A stretch of DNA of 64,000 nt from Deinococcus aquiradiocola (lineage in GTDB: Bacteria; Deinococcota; Deinococci; Deinococcales; Deinococcaceae). Position numbers and translations under genes: made by a program. Location of the stretch: positions 276,568 through 340,567 of the forward strand of contig NZ_BMOE01000001.1 of assembly GCF_014646915.1 (NCBI RefSeq), read 5' to 3'. Positions 63,259 through 64,000 of the stretch are shown in pieces (position 1 is the stretch's first letter; each line of letters begins with the position of its first letter). The notes under the pieces are model-generated. The model searched no databases. It saw nothing but the letters and a program-made list of their open reading frames with translations, and was not told the origin of the DNA.

Positions 63259-64000
63259 TCGGCGCGGCCCTGCAGGCCGCCCTGCAGCGCGCGGCGGACC
63301 TCGCCGCCGACCTCGGGCACGAGTTCGTGACGCTCGAACACCTGCTCCTTGCCCTCACGGACGACCCGCAGACGCGCGCGGCCCTGCTCGCCGTCGGCAC
63401 GGACCTCGCCCGCCTGGACCGCGACCTGCGCGGCGCCGTGCAGGACTTCGAGGTGGTCGGGGACGCGCCGGAATTCTCGCTCGCGGTGCAGCAGGTCGTG
63501 CAGGAAGCCATGTGGCAGCTTCAGGCGTCCGGGAAGGGCAGCGAGGCGCTCGGCGGTGAACGCGTCCTCGCGGAACTGCTGGACGTGCCGGACAGCCCCG
63601 CCCGCTACGCCCTCGAACGGCAGGGCGTCACGCGGCTCGACGTGCTCGCGTTCCTGTCGCACGGCCGCGCGAAAGTCGCCGGTCACGACGCGCCCCGCCG
63701 CACGCGCGGCACCGACGAAGGCGCCGCCACGGCAACAGATACGCCGACCGAGGCGGAAGGCGAGGTGCAGGACCCGCTCGCGCAGTACGCCGAGAACCTC
63801 ACGGACGGCGCCCGCGCGGGCCGCTACGACCCCGTCATCGGCCGGGAACGCGAGCTGGAACGCGTGACGCACATCCTCGCGCGCCGCGCGAAGAACAACC
63901 CCGTCCTGGTGGGCGAACCCGGCGTCGGCAAGACCGCCATCGCCGAGGGCCTCGCGCAGGCCATCGTGAACGGCGACGTGCCCGGCTTCCTGCAGGACGC
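63255..64000 (+). CDS. clpA: ClpA, ATP-dependent unfoldase of ClpAP (partial, N-terminal part)
   Basis: The gene runs off the right edge; 248 codons are visible. The N-domain (about 1-140) carries [19 protein letters not shown], to which ClpS docks. An acidic linker (about 148-178) leads to NBD1 with [20 protein letters not shown] and Walker A GEPGVGKT (220-227). The absence of a coiled-coil middle region cannot be checked here, but the N-domain and the coupled clpS make it ClpA rather than ClpC or ClpB. The GTG start overlaps the clpS stop. Confidence 0.94.
   Translation, partial: MIGAALQAALQRAADLAADLGHEFVTLEHLLLALTDDPQTRAALLAVGTDLARLDRDLRGAVQDFEVVGDAPEFSLAVQQVVQEAMWQLQASGKGSEALGGERVLAELLDVPDSPARYALERQGVTRLDVLAFLSHGRAKVAGHDAPRRTRGTDEGAATATDTPTEAEGEVQDPLAQYAENLTDGARAGRYDPVIGRERELERVTHILARRAKNNPVLVGEPGVGKTAIAEGLAQAIVNGDVPGFLQD

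Overview
The window is a chromosomal segment from a high-GC Deinococcus or a close relative. This rests on gene content (treS with a glgX-treZ-treY cluster, a 14-gene nuo operon, an HspR-type operator in front of clpB, paired FecR and CHASE2 genes), on the very high GC of third codon positions, and above all on promoters. At about seventeen genes a TANNNT -10 box lies only 6-9 nt before the start codon, the leaderless layout typical of Deinococcus. I see no rRNA, tRNA, CRISPR array, transposase or phage gene.

Layout: (1) 1-2.9 kb: the 5' end of uvrA, a small membrane protein, an alpha/beta hydrolase and an OsmC protein. (2) 3.0-12.2 kb: treS, then glgX-treZ-treY, giving two routes to trehalose (from maltose, and from glycogen-type glucan). 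(3) 12.3-16.7 kb: a Bax-inhibitor-like membrane protein, a secreted phosphoesterase and clpB. (4) 16.7-19.5 kb: a divergent acyltransferase and SGNH hydrolase pair bounded by two nearly identical 54-bp terminator repeats, then an HNH-like protein. (5) 19.6-26.4 kb: acnA, a small acidic protein, an M3 oligopeptidase and a histidine kinase. (6) 26.8-41.6 kb: nuoABCDEFGHIJKLMN, with an unusual 63-bp tandem repeat in a coupled small ORF between nuoA and nuoB. (7) 41.9-46.95 kb: a FecR / CHASE2-GGDEF pair, divergent from an ABC-F ATPase. (8) 47.0-53.5 kb, minus strand: a tightly overlapping run MoxR ATPase, HExxH/VWA protein, leucine-rich-repeat-variant protein, YchJ, LapA-like protein, RecJ. (9) 53.7-57.8 kb: prfC behind a leaderless 8-codon ORF, a frame-switched remnant, a hypothetical protein, a gamma-carbonic-anhydrase-like protein and a Nudix hydrolase. 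(10) 57.8-64 kb: a DUF898 and M48 peptidase pair, a PLP enzyme, a double-GNAT protein, an ABM monooxygenase, clpS and the 5' part of clpA.

The themes are energy and carbon metabolism (complex I, aconitase, glucan and trehalose), protein quality control (ClpB, ClpS/ClpA, M3 and M48 peptidases, MoxR/VWA) and DNA repair (UvrA, RecJ). The least explained features are the nuoA-nuoB in-frame repeat ORF, the prfC upstream ORF, a 76-bp dispersed repeat present at two convergent junctions, and the MoxR-VWA-LRV chain running into recJ.
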